From JBBSEX01 sp038239345 (lineage in GTDB: Bacteria; Acidobacteriota; Terriglobia; Bryobacterales; Bryobacteraceae): 64,000 bases of DNA. Position numbers and translations under genes: made by a program. How positions within the stretch are numbered: the stretch's first letter is position 1; the number at the start of each line of letters is the position of its first letter. The notes beneath the pieces were generated by a model that saw only the letters and a list, made by a program, of their open reading frames with translations, did no database searches and was not told where the DNA came from. Shown here in pieces: positions 45,215 through 53,882 of the stretch. The stretch covers positions 248,001 to 312,000 of the forward strand of contig JBBSEX010000002.1 in NCBI GenBank assembly GCA_038239345.1, read 5' to 3'.

Positions 45215-48213
45215 CACGATGCCGCTCTACTTCATTAGCATTCGGCCTGATTGGATTTCTTTTTTTGGTCAGTTCCGTAGTCGCACAGGTAGATCGCGCC
45301 AATCTGACGGGTACTGTCTCCGATCCTTCCGGCGCGCCGGTCCCGGGAGCCTCCGTAGAAATCATTTTCGGCGAAACTGGAACCAGGCGCCTCGCCCAAA
45401 CTGGCAACTCCGGCATCTACGTGTTATCCGCTCTCCCGCTGGGGACCTGCCACCTAAGCATTAAGGCCAATGGATTTCAGGAGCTACAAGCGGAAAAAGT
45501 AACCTTGTCGGTCGGTGAAACGCGAACACTCGATTTTCGACTCAGCATTCGCACGTCAGTTGAATCGATCGAAGTTGCGGCACCGCCGCTGGCTCTTGAA
45601 CAGGGTTCGGCGGAAACAGGTGGCGTGGTTGGATCAGAGCAAGTGAACAAGTTGCCGCTCAATGGACGAAATTGGGCTACCCTGATGCTGCTAGTTCCAG
45701 GTGCCATAAATACAGGAATTGGCAATCAAACCGGCATTCGTTTCGCAGGGCACGGCTTAGATGACAATAAGCTGGTTTTTGACGGAGCTGACGCGACCGG
45801 AATTTTGCGGCAATCGCAGAAAACAGATCTTAGACTTCAAATTTCGTCAGAGTCAATCGCCGAGTTCCGTGTGAACTCGCAGTTGTATTCCGCCGAGTAC
45901 GGCGGAGCTGGTGGAGGGCAGGCGAATGTCGTTTCAAAGACAGGCACGGATAATTGGCATGGCAGCGCTTTTGAGTTCTTCCGCAATGACAAACTGAACT
46001 CGCGAACGCCTTTCGATCCGGCAACGGTTCCAGCTTTTCATCTCAATCAGTTTGGTGCATCTCTCGGTGGTCCCATACGAAAGGACCGAACATTCTTCTT
46101 CATAAATTATGAAGGCCTGCAACAGATCCTCGGCCAAACGTTGATCGGTTTCGTGCCAAGCGATTCGTACCGCGCGACGGTGCTAAAAACATCTCCACAA
46201 TTGCAGCCGATCCTGGATGCCTATCCGCTAGGGCAGGCAGCAACAAGCAATGCAAATGTCTCATCGTGGACGGGCCTTGGCAGGCAGACGCAAAAGGAAA
46301 ACTTTGGACTCGTGCGTGTGGATCACCGGTTCAGCGACCGGACAACAGCTTTTGTTCGGTTCAACTTGGATCAGGGTGAGCTCAGTGTCCCGCTTGGCGA
46401 CGGAAGCGGCTATCTGAGAGACACCGTATTGACTGAAGATTCGCCGAAAAACGGAACCGTGCAACTGGAACGCATTTTTTCACCTAACGTCGTAAACGAG
46501 GCCAAAGGTGGCGTGAATCGCGTCCCCTTCTCGACCACCAATCAGAGCGTGATTCCGATTCAGGTCCAGATCGCAGGCCTTTCCACGTTGCGTGACAATT
46601 TACAGCAGGTGCAGCATTCCACCACTTATTCTTTCTCAGACACGCTGAGCTATGTGCGGGGGCGTCATAGCTTCAAAGCTGGTCTGGGGTTGAGGCGGGT
46701 TCAATTGAATTTAGGCAATACAGCGGAAACGCAGCTGACCTACGCGAACGCCGGTAATTTTCAGCTAAACAAACTCGATCAAGCCGCTGTGCTCGCACCG
46801 GTTCCAACCGCCGGTATGCGGAAGACGGAGTATCTCGCTTTCTTGCAGGACGAGTTCAAGATCAGACCGAATGTTACGCTTAGCCTCGGTGTCCGGTACG
46901 ATTATTTTGGCGCGTTCTCGGAAGTAGAGAACCGGGGACGTCCCTTCGATCCCGAGACATGCGGCGGGTTCTGTGCCGCGACCGCGGAATGGTACCATCC
47001 CGATCCAACAAGCGTCGGACCTCGAGTAGCTCTGACGTGGGCTCCAGAGGCCCTTCACGGAAAAACCGTGATTCGCTCTGGTTATGGGTTGTACTACGGC
47101 GAAGCGCAGTTAGGCGATCTCACAGGACCAATGAACAACGTCACCAGCCGGATCACTTTGACCAGTTCGCAAATTCCGTCGCTGGCGTACCCGGTCGATC
47201 CGTTTATCGGTTTGGGACAAAGCATCGGAAACTCGCCCCGCGCGCTCTTCAGGAACCGTAAGAATCAGCGGATTGGCGAATGGGGCTTCTCGGTTCAACA
47301 GCAACTGCCGTCTGACATCGTCATTGAGGTGGGCTATCTGGGAAACAAGGGAACCCACATGTTTACGCGAACCTACACGAATGCGATCGATCCGGTGACG
47401 GGAACCCGGCCTCTTCCGGCATTCAGCTTATTAGATTACAAACGAATGGACGGCATCAGTAACTTCAACGGTTTGTCTCTCACGGCGAGAAAGCAGTTCC
47501 GCGCCGGCTGGCTGTTCGGAGCGAATTATCTTTGGTCGCACTCGATAGACGATGCGGGCGTGGGTGGGGGAGAGGCGACCTATCCTGAGAATATTGCTTG
47601 CCGCAGTTGTGAGCGGGCCTCCAGCGATCAGGACATTCGACATTCATTCACTTCCAACGCAATCTATGAACTGCCCATCGGGCCGGGTAGAAAATATCTG
47701 GGCGGAAACTCCCTGATGAGTAAGGTCCTGGGCGGATGGGATTTGAGCGGAATCGCGACGGCAAGGACCGGGTTGCCTCTTACCGTTACGGTTTCGCGCA
47801 GCGCGTCCGCACTGCCTGACGGAAATTCCACTTCGCCCCAAAGACCGAACCTGGTGCCAGGCGTTTCTGTAATTCCTTCAACCGGCCAAAGTACCCAAAA
47901 TTGGATTAACCCAGCCGCGTTCGCGATTCCAGCGAACGGAACCTGGGGGAATGCCGGCCGGAACCTGATTCGTGCGCCGGGCATTTGGCAGATCGATACC
48001 GCATTAACCAAGCGAAACCGAATTTCGGAACACGTGAATCTGGAGTTCCGCGCTGAAGCTTTCAACCTTCTGAACAGAGCACAACTTGGCGTTCCGAATA
48101 CGAACTTCTCGGCTACTGGCAGCTTTGGGCGCATTACCCAGCCGTTCAACGCTGGAGCGACCGGAACTGGCACGCCGCGGCAGTTTCAATTTATGGCACG
48201 GATGACATTTTAA
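45211..48213 (+). CDS. TonB-dependent receptor, Oar-like, with CarboxypepD_reg domain
   Basis: About 1000 residues: Sec signal (to about residue 28, VVAQ), a carboxypeptidase-regulatory domain (ANLTGTVSDPSGAPVPGASV), a plug domain with NKLPLNGRNWATLMLL, and a large outer-membrane barrel ending in a terminal aromatic residue (MARMTF). Oar-like receptors of Acidobacteria probably import large substrates such as glycans or peptides. A TTG at 45190 is the first start in the frame, but ATG 45211 is directly in front of the signal. The stop overlaps the WG-repeat gene start (TAATG). It is intact, in contrast to the receptor at 26839. Confidence 0.92.
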   Translation: MTRCRSTSLAFGLIGFLFLVSSVVAQVDRANLTGTVSDPSGAPVPGASVEIIFGETGTRRLAQTGNSGIYVLSALPLGTCHLSIKANGFQELQAEKVTLSVGETRTLDFRLSIRTSVESIEVAAPPLALEQGSAETGGVVGSEQVNKLPLNGRNWATLMLLVPGAINTGIGNQTGIRFAGHGLDDNKLVFDGADATGILRQSQKTDLRLQISSESIAEFRVNSQLYSAEYGGAGGGQANVVSKTGTDNWHGSAFEFFRNDKLNSRTPFDPATVPAFHLNQFGASLGGPIRKDRTFFFINYEGLQQILGQTLIGFVPSDSYRATVLKTSPQLQPILDAYPLGQAATSNANVSSWTGLGRQTQKENFGLVRVDHRFSDRTTAFVRFNLDQGELSVPLGDGSGYLRDTVLTEDSPKNGTVQLERIFSPNVVNEAKGGVNRVPFSTTNQSVIPIQVQIAGLSTLRDNLQQVQHSTTYSFSDTLSYVRGRHSFKAGLGLRRVQLNLGNTAETQLTYANAGNFQLNKLDQAAVLAPVPTAGMRKTEYLAFLQDEFKIRPNVTLSLGVRYDYFGAFSEVENRGRPFDPETCGGFCAATAEWYHPDPTSVGPRVALTWAPEALHGKTVIRSGYGLYYGEAQLGDLTGPMNNVTSRITLTSSQIPSLAYPVDPFIGLGQSIGNSPRALFRNRKNQRIGEWGFSVQQQLPSDIVIEVGYLGNKGTHMFTRTYTNAIDPVTGTRPLPAFSLLDYKRMDGISNFNGLSLTARKQFRAGWLFGANYLWSHSIDDAGVGGGEATYPENIACRSCERASSDQDIRHSFTSNAIYELPIGPGRKYLGGNSLMSKVLGGWDLSGIATARTGLPLTVTVSRSASALPDGNSTSPQRPNLVPGVSVIPSTGQSTQNWINPAAFAIPANGTWGNAGRNLIRAPGIWQIDTALTKRNRISEHVNLEFRAEAFNLLNRAQLGVPNTNFSATGSFGRITQPFNAGATGTGTPRQFQFMARMTF

Positions 48214-49085
48214 TGAAGAGAACTAATTGCTTTCTGACCCTTGCTCTAATTTTGCCCGCGACAATGGCGCTTTCCGGCGCATCCGAGCCTTACTATTTTC
48301 CTATCGAGGTGAAAGACCGCTGGGGCTACATAGACCAGACCGGAAAAATCGTGATCAAGCCTTCCTATGAAGCGGCGGCCCACTTTGCTGAAGGCCTGGC
48401 GCCGGTCAAAGTCGATGGGCAATTCGGGTATATTGACAGCCAAGGTTCCATCGTGATCCGGCCTCAGTTCGATGAGGCTCGCTTCTTCTACAAGGGAGTT
48501 GCTCCGGTCAGGAAGGGAAAGCTCTGGGGCTACATCGATACGAAGGGCGAGTTTAAAATTCCTCTTCAATTCGAAGTTGCAAGAAGCTTCCAGGATGAGG
48601 TCGCGCGTGTGCGTCTAAACGGACTTTGGGGATATATCGATCTCACTGGAAAATTTGTAGTTCCCGCGAAATTCGATGACTCGAATGGCTTCAGAGATGG
48701 TCTGGCGCCGGTGCGGCAAGGCAAACTTTGGGGATTCATCGATAAATCGGGCGGGTTCGTGATTCAGCCGCAATTCGAGACAGCACACAGCTTCAGTGAT
48801 CGATTGGCAGATGTTCAGCTCGGCTCCAAATGGGGATACATTGATCGAACTGGCCGCATCGCCATTCCGGCCCGCTTCGACGAAAGTGGCCAGATGCAAG
48901 AGGGTTTGGCACCGGTAAGGCAGGGGTCCAAGTGGGGCTTTATAAAACCGGATGGCTCCATTGCTCTTGAAGCGAAGTATGAGTCCGCCCGGCCCTTCGA
49001 GTCGGGCTTAGCCGAAGTTCGGTTTGACGGCGAGATGGCTTATATAGACAGCAAGGGGAAGATCGTCTGGCGGGCGAGCCAATAA
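48213..49085 (+). CDS. Secreted WG-repeat protein
   Basis: A 290-residue protein with a Sec signal (about 23 residues) followed by about eight WG repeats of roughly 34 residues, each with W/F-G-Y-I-D...G-K-I-V-I-P-x-F (for example KDRWGYIDQTGKIVIKPSYE). WG repeats form beta-rich extracellular or periplasmic scaffolds. Its ATG shares a base with the receptor stop codon (TAATG), so the two are translated together and likely act together at the outer membrane. Function unknown. Confidence 0.85.
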   Translation: MKRTNCFLTLALILPATMALSGASEPYYFPIEVKDRWGYIDQTGKIVIKPSYEAAAHFAEGLAPVKVDGQFGYIDSQGSIVIRPQFDEARFFYKGVAPVRKGKLWGYIDTKGEFKIPLQFEVARSFQDEVARVRLNGLWGYIDLTGKFVVPAKFDDSNGFRDGLAPVRQGKLWGFIDKSGGFVIQPQFETAHSFSDRLADVQLGSKWGYIDRTGRIAIPARFDESGQMQEGLAPVRQGSKWGFIKPDGSIALEAKYESARPFESGLAEVRFDGEMAYIDSKGKIVWRASQ

Positions 49086-49156
49086 GCCAGACTTACTGGT
49101 TGCTATTGATGTTTCGATCCAATTCGCTGCGCCGAGAGCGGAAGAATGCCCCGCAA

Positions 49157-49822
49157 TTACAATCTCGGATCCACGGGCTCGCTTTCCAGGGCCAATACGC
49201 CGAACACGCATTCATGCACCCGGCGCAGCGGTTCACCCGCAACAAATCGTTCCAGTGCTTCAATGCCGAGTGAAAACTCCCGCACCGCTAAGGATCGTTT
49301 CCCACTCAGGGCGCGCTGACGCAACCTCGGCAACTGATCGTCCGCCGTATACTCCGGGCCATAAATGATCCGCAAATATTCACGGCCGCGACACTTTAAC
49401 GCGGGCTGCACCAACCCCTTAGGCCCGCGAGCCAGAAAATTCAGCGGCTTCACAACCATCCCTTCGCCGCCCTTGCCCGTCAACTCTTCCCACCATCGCG
49501 ACGCAGCTTCTACTTCGGCTTCGTCGGCCACACGCACTTCCAGAAATGGCGTAGCGACGATGAAACCAGGATCCGCGGCCGCCAGTCGATGCAGCGTTTC
49601 CATATGCCAGCGATTCGTCTTGTCCACATGCACCGCACCCTCGGACGCAAGCAGATGAAACGGCGCCAATCGATAATCGGCCAGGGAATTCACCGGCCAA
49701 CAATATTGACGATACGCATCGCGAAATTTCCGCAAGCGCTCCAGCTTGTCCACTTCGGCATCACCGATGTAATAGTGTTTGTAATCGTCCAGTACCGGCA
49801 GCAGCACCGTCGCCGCTGCCAT
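49157..49822 (-). pseudogene. Truncated bacterial Pnkp: C-terminal part of the ligase domain only
   Basis: The 221 residues match the last quarter of bacterial polynucleotide kinase-phosphatase-ligase: AYRQYCWPV, GEGMVVKPLNFLARG (ligase motif with KP), QPALKCRGREYLRIIYG, and HECVFGVLALESEPVDPRL, the usual C-terminus. Full Pnkp has about 830-860 residues with kinase, phosphatase and adenylyltransferase domains; those parts, including the adenylylated lysine, are missing. The break is next to the break of the DUF2339 gene on the other strand, so a rearrangement removed both 5' parts. No Hen1 partner gene is present. Confidence 0.85.
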
Positions 49823-49836
49823 CGTCGCCGCGGTTC

Positions 49837-50631
49837 TTGCCTGTACTTCCCATGCTTGCGCTTGGCGAAATCGCGCTCGCTTATAGCCGCGTGTTGCTGA
49901 TCGATATCAACGGCAGCACCCGCTTCTTAGATGTTTCCCTGCCGCTGTTAACGGTGCCAACATTTATCGCGGCACTCTATTGGCTGGTGTTCCGCTATCG
50001 TTCGGCTAACGTTCCGCACTTAGCGGCATTGCTTTCCTGGAGCGCGCTAGGGCCGCTGCTGGGCCTCATAGCGACGCAGGCCGCGCCGGAAAACATCGCT
50101 CTCTATGGGGCGGCGGCTTTCCTCGCAATGCTGATCTACGGCGTCTATCGCAACGATCGCGATATCCGGCTGCAAAGCTATCTCGTTGCCGCGCTCACCC
50201 TGCTTCCCACTCTGTTTCTCGATCTATCGCCTGCCCGACCGCTGATTTCGCTTTCGGTCGTCGGCATCTTCTATGCCTCCCGATTCATAGTCCGCCGTGA
50301 CCAGCCAGAAGTCCGCGCCTCACTCGGCATTGCCGCCAGCGCCGTTCTAGCGGCCGTCTTATTCAACTGGATCAGCGGCGGAATGCTCACCGTAGCCTGG
50401 GGCATCGAAGGCCTGGCCCTACTGATCGCCGGCTTCCCCCTACGCGATCGCATCTTCCGCATACAGGGCCTGACGCTACTCCTGATCTGTACCCTGAAGC
50501 TATTCCTCTACGACCTGCGCAATCTCGAAACGCCCTATCGCATCCTGTCGTTCATAGTCCTCGGCCTGATGCTCCTCAGCGTCTCCTGGATCTACAGCCG
50601 CTTCCGGGAACAGGTGCGGAAAATGCTCTAG
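49837..50631 (+). pseudogene. Truncated DUF2339 membrane protein, C-terminal part
   Basis: 264 codons of hydrophobic sequence ending in the conserved DUF2339 tail (AWGIEGLALLIAGFPLR, then LKLFLYDLRNLETPYRILSF and SWIYSRFREQ). Intact DUF2339 proteins have 700-1000 residues with many membrane spans; only about eight spans remain. The only available start is a TTG beside the Pnkp fragment, with no ribosome-binding site. Probably a remnant left by the same deletion. Confidence 0.75.
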
Positions 50632-50721
50632 CGGGTAATCGAATGAAGGAAGACTTTACACGGGGCGTCTCAGTTCAGTAGAGAAAATCAAGGGAGATCA
50701 GCGTCGATCACGCAAATTAAA

Positions 50722-50811
50722 TGGCGGTGAGGGTGAGATTCGAACTCACGGAACCCGTAAAGGTTCAACGGTTTTCGAGACCGCCGCATTCGACCACTCT
50801 GCCACCTCACC
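50722..50811 (-). tRNA. tRNA-Ser (anticodon CGA)
   Basis: The minus strand folds as a class II tRNA: acceptor GGTGAGG pairing with CCTCACC, discriminator G and encoded CCA, D-arm with GGCAGAGTGGTCGAATGC, anticodon loop CTCGAAA (CGA reads UCG codons), a long variable arm GAACCTTTACGGGTTC and TTCGAATC in the T loop. The length of 90 bases including CCA fits tRNA-Ser. Confidence 0.97.
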
Positions 50812-50865
50812 GCAACTCTCTCAGTCTATCAAAACTCCAGCAGCCTGTTCTGCATCACCGTCTGT

Positions 50866-50871
50866 TACCAT
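50866..50871 (+). promoter_or_regulatory. Candidate extended -10 element (TGT-TACCAT) for the M23 peptidase gene
   Basis: TACCAT preceded by TGT ends 12 bases before ATG 50884, leaving a leader of about six bases and no ribosome-binding site. Confidence 0.4.
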
Positions 50872-50883
50872 CGGCATTATTCG

Positions 50884-52281
50884 ATGTCGAAACCTGTAAT
50901 TGCTGTGTTAATCCTGGCGGTCTTACTCCTGCTTCCGCTCGCCGTCCTTCTTCTAATCTCAGGTCATACGACGCTCGCTTTTGACCCCGCTCCGGCGGCG
51001 GTTGGCATGGTCACTCCGGTTCACGTCAAGCTCACGAATCCGCATGGTGTACGGCGGGTCACGGCCTTCATTGAGCAAAACGGTACACGAAATGCCGTGC
51101 AGGAAACGCTAACCGCGCCCAGTCGCCTATTTTTTTGGCGCAAACATCTTCCACCCGCGGATTTCGCATTCACCGCCGGCAAAGAGAAAGCCCCCGCGAT
51201 CAAAGATGGGAAGGCGCGGCTGATCGTGCAAACGCAATCGAACGATCTTCGAGGCACCGTCGATGAAATTGCCGCCGATATCGACGTCATCACCCGTCCG
51301 CCTTCCGTTCTGGCCGACTCCTTGCAGCACTACATCAACCAGGGCGGCTCGGAGTTGGTGCTTTTCACTCCCTCCGGCTATTGGACCGAAGCCGGCGTTC
51401 GCGTCGGCAAATACACCTTCCGGAGTTTTCCCAAACCCGGCAGCAAGACGGAACGATTCGCGCTTTTCGCCTTCCCCTGGGATCTGTCACCAGAAACAAT
51501 TCCGGTAGTTTACGTTCGCAATCCGGCTGGCTCCGAGGTCACCGCGAAATACTGGTTCAAGCTTTTCCCCAAGAAATTCCGCAAGCGCGACCTGGATATC
51601 AACGATGCATTTCTCGAAAAGGTAGACACCCAAATCGACGGCTCGGCCACCGGTGATCTAATCACGCGATTCCTTAAGTTGAATGGTGAGATGCGCCGCC
51701 AGAACAACCAGGCGCTCGCCGATCTTCGCCTCAAGAGCGCCGATCGTTTCCTCTGGACTACGACCTTTCAGCAGATGATGAACACCAAGGTGGAATCTCA
51801 ATTCGCCGACGTTCGCAGCTATGTATATCGCGGCAAGAAAGTCGACGAACAGGTCCACTTAGGCTTTGATCTGTCGTCCGTCAAAAACGCCCCGGTCCCC
51901 GCCGCGAATGATGGCAAGATTGTCTTCGCTGAGAATCTGGGCATCTACGGAAATTGCATCGTGGTGGATCATGGCTATGGGCTGCAATCGATCTATGGGC
52001 ACTTAAGTAGAATCGATGTGAAACCCGGCGAAAGCGTAACGAAGGGCCAAACGATGGGTCTAAGCGGGTCGACCGGTCTTGCCGGCGGCGACCACTTACA
52101 CTTTTCGATGCAACTGGATGGCGTGCAGATCAACCCGGTGGAATGGTGGGATGGACACTGGATTCACGATCGTATCCAGAGTAAGCTTTCGGGCGAGACG
52201 ATCCAGGATCGGGAGGCAGGTCCGCAAGAACCTACCCCGCATCCAAAATCAACTAAGCGACGCGGCGGTAAGCGTCGATAA
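50884..52281 (+). CDS. Membrane-anchored M23 family metallopeptidase
   Basis: A 465-residue protein with an N-terminal membrane anchor (residues 5-26), a beta-rich middle region and a C-terminal LytM/M23 domain: HLGFDLSS (first zinc ligand His and Asp), then VVDHGYGLQSIYGHLS and GGDHLHFSM (HxH). Such proteins cut peptidoglycan cross-links or activate amidases in the periplasm. The basic tail (KRRGGKRR) is unusual. Its 3' end overlaps the convergent small YtxH gene by 29 bases. Confidence 0.88.
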   Translation: MSKPVIAVLILAVLLLLPLAVLLLISGHTTLAFDPAPAAVGMVTPVHVKLTNPHGVRRVTAFIEQNGTRNAVQETLTAPSRLFFWRKHLPPADFAFTAGKEKAPAIKDGKARLIVQTQSNDLRGTVDEIAADIDVITRPPSVLADSLQHYINQGGSELVLFTPSGYWTEAGVRVGKYTFRSFPKPGSKTERFALFAFPWDLSPETIPVVYVRNPAGSEVTAKYWFKLFPKKFRKRDLDINDAFLEKVDTQIDGSATGDLITRFLKLNGEMRRQNNQALADLRLKSADRFLWTTTFQQMMNTKVESQFADVRSYVYRGKKVDEQVHLGFDLSSVKNAPVPAANDGKIVFAENLGIYGNCIVVDHGYGLQSIYGHLSRIDVKPGESVTKGQTMGLSGSTGLAGGDHLHFSMQLDGVQINPVEWWDGHWIHDRIQSKLSGETIQDREAGPQEPTPHPKSTKRRGGKRR

Positions 52282-52456
52282 CGTAAGCCGAATTGGGGTT
52301 CAGCATGCCCTTGCCCCGGTCCACGATATCCAGAGCGGAATCGGTCAGTTCCCTGCCTTGACGGCGAATCAAATTGCGGCATGCCTGTCCGGATTGCGGC
52401 GCGAATAGGACGCCCGCCACCATTCCACAACTCAGTCCAATTAGAAAATTTGCCAT
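52253..52456 (-). CDS. Small YtxH-like protein
   Basis: A 67-residue protein starting MANFLIGLSCGMVAGVLFAPQSG, i.e. a hydrophobic segment ending in the YtxH signature, followed by a short charged helix. ATG 52456 is chosen because AGGAGA lies 9 bases upstream; an ATG at 52465 would touch that ribosome-binding site. Shorter than the YtxH protein at 12256. Confidence 0.7.
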   Translation of the reverse strand: MANFLIGLSCGMVAGVLFAPQSGQACRNLIRRQGRELTDSALDIVDRGKGMLNPNSAYVIDAYRRVA

Positions 52457-52646
52457 CGATGCCATTCTCCTAGGCTGACGATTAAGCAAGTTTCATGCCA
52501 GCCGCAACTCGATACAAATACGTTCCGACCCCGGCAATATTTTCCGGTTCGCAACGCTGCCCGCAATAATTGTCGCGTCCCAATGGCAGCACCCTAAAAT
52601 CCTACGCTACAATTGGCTTTCGTCTCAGAGAGAGAGGACTTCGAAG

Positions 52647-53048
52647 TTGAACGCGATCGCTTTCATTTTACGCATCTACAGCTACCTCTACGAGTTGGCT
52701 CTGGCCCTGTTTTTCCTGGCGATTTCCTTCATTGCGATTGCAAGCGGAGCCACGAACCTCTACCTGCCGATGTTCCCCTGGCAGGGCGCAATACTCAATC
52801 GTTGGCTGCTCGGTTTAAGCCTGCTTGGCATCCTCGCAACCCTTCTTGCAATGACGGGTTGGTTCCGCTTTCTGTTCCCGCTCTGGGCGCTTACCGTCGT
52901 TATCCTTATGGTGCGTGGATTGTTCCTTGGAAGTTACGGCTTCAGCGGTCCCGATCAATTTCAAGGTGCGGTGTGGCTTGTCGTGGGCGCTATCGGAGCT
53001 TTCCTCGGCAGCTTGATCGTCTTGAAAAAGCCCGTCCGAAAATTCTAA
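52647..53048 (+). CDS. Small four-span membrane protein
   Basis: A 133-residue protein with four membrane segments (about residues 8-34, 50-70, 74-93 and 106-124), no motif I can name. TTG 52647 has a purine-rich stretch (GAGAGAGAGGA) upstream; TACAAT lies at about 52610. It ends 6 bases before uppP, so it is probably co-transcribed with it. Confidence 0.6.
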   Translation: MNAIAFILRIYSYLYELALALFFLAISFIAIASGATNLYLPMFPWQGAILNRWLLGLSLLGILATLLAMTGWFRFLFPLWALTVVILMVRGLFLGSYGFSGPDQFQGAVWLVVGAIGAFLGSLIVLKKPVRKF

Positions 53049-53054
53049 GAATTA

Positions 53055-53882
53055 ATGCCCCTCTATCAAGTAATCGTGCTCGCAATAGTTCAAGGATTCA
53101 CCGAATTCCTGCCCGTCAGCAGTACCGCGCATCTGACACTGATTCCCTGGCTGTTCGGTTGGAAAGATCCCGGCCTTACCTTTGACATCGCCCTCCACGC
53201 GGGAACCCTGGCCGCCGTATTGCTGTACTTCTTTCGCGATTGGATCCAGATCGTCGGCCAGGCATTCGGCCTCCCCATCGGACATGACGAAGAATTGCGC
53301 CGCAATCCGCAACTCCTCTGGCTGCTTGCCGCCGCCTCGATCCCGATTGGCATTGTAGGCCTCTTATTCAATAAGCAAGCCGAGGGAGCATGGCGAACCC
53401 CCTATGTAATCGGCACCATGCTCATCGTCATCGCCGGAGTTCTGTGGTATGCCGAACGCTCCGCCCGCCCCACGAAAGACATCAGCCGCATCTCGCCCTA
53501 CGACGCCGGCGTCATTGGCATCGCCCAAGCTCTGGCTGTCATCCCTGGAACGTCGCGCAGTGGAATCACGATCGCCGCCGGCTATTTTCGCGGACTCGAC
53601 CGGCAGACCGCGGCCCGCTTTTCCTTCCTGCTATCCACCCCCGCCATTGCCGCGGCTGCCGCCAAAGGCTTATATGACCTGATGAAACATGGCGGCATCC
53701 CGCTCGACATGCGTACTCCCTTCATCGTCGGAATCGTGATCAGCGGAATAACCGGCTGCATCGCCATCGCGCTATTCCTGCAATTCCTGCGGCGGTTTGG
53801 CTTGCAGTTTTTTATCTATTACCGAGTTGTTCTTGGAATTATAGTATTATCGCTGGCAGTTTTCGGACATTTCGAGACTTAA
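53055..53882 (+). CDS. uppP: Undecaprenyl-diphosphatase UppP (BacA family)
   Basis: A 275-residue polytopic protein with both family motifs: QGFTEFLPVSSTAHL near the N-terminus (E and S/T residues of the active site) and VIPGTSRSGITIAAG in the middle. UppP removes a phosphate from undecaprenyl diphosphate to recycle the carrier for cell-wall synthesis. Its stop overlaps that of the convergent M3 peptidase gene by 4 bases. Confidence 0.95.
   Translation: MPLYQVIVLAIVQGFTEFLPVSSTAHLTLIPWLFGWKDPGLTFDIALHAGTLAAVLLYFFRDWIQIVGQAFGLPIGHDEELRRNPQLLWLLAAASIPIGIVGLLFNKQAEGAWRTPYVIGTMLIVIAGVLWYAERSARPTKDISRISPYDAGVIGIAQALAVIPGTSRSGITIAAGYFRGLDRQTAARFSFLLSTPAIAAAAAKGLYDLMKHGGIPLDMRTPFIVGIVISGITGCIAIALFLQFLRRFGLQFFIYYRVVLGIIVLSLAVFGHFET

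Noticed and set aside
48290..49085. Periodic repeat suspected to be a DNA repeat or CRISPR-like array
   Set aside because: The period of about 100 bases is the WG protein repeat; units differ at the DNA level and have no spacers.
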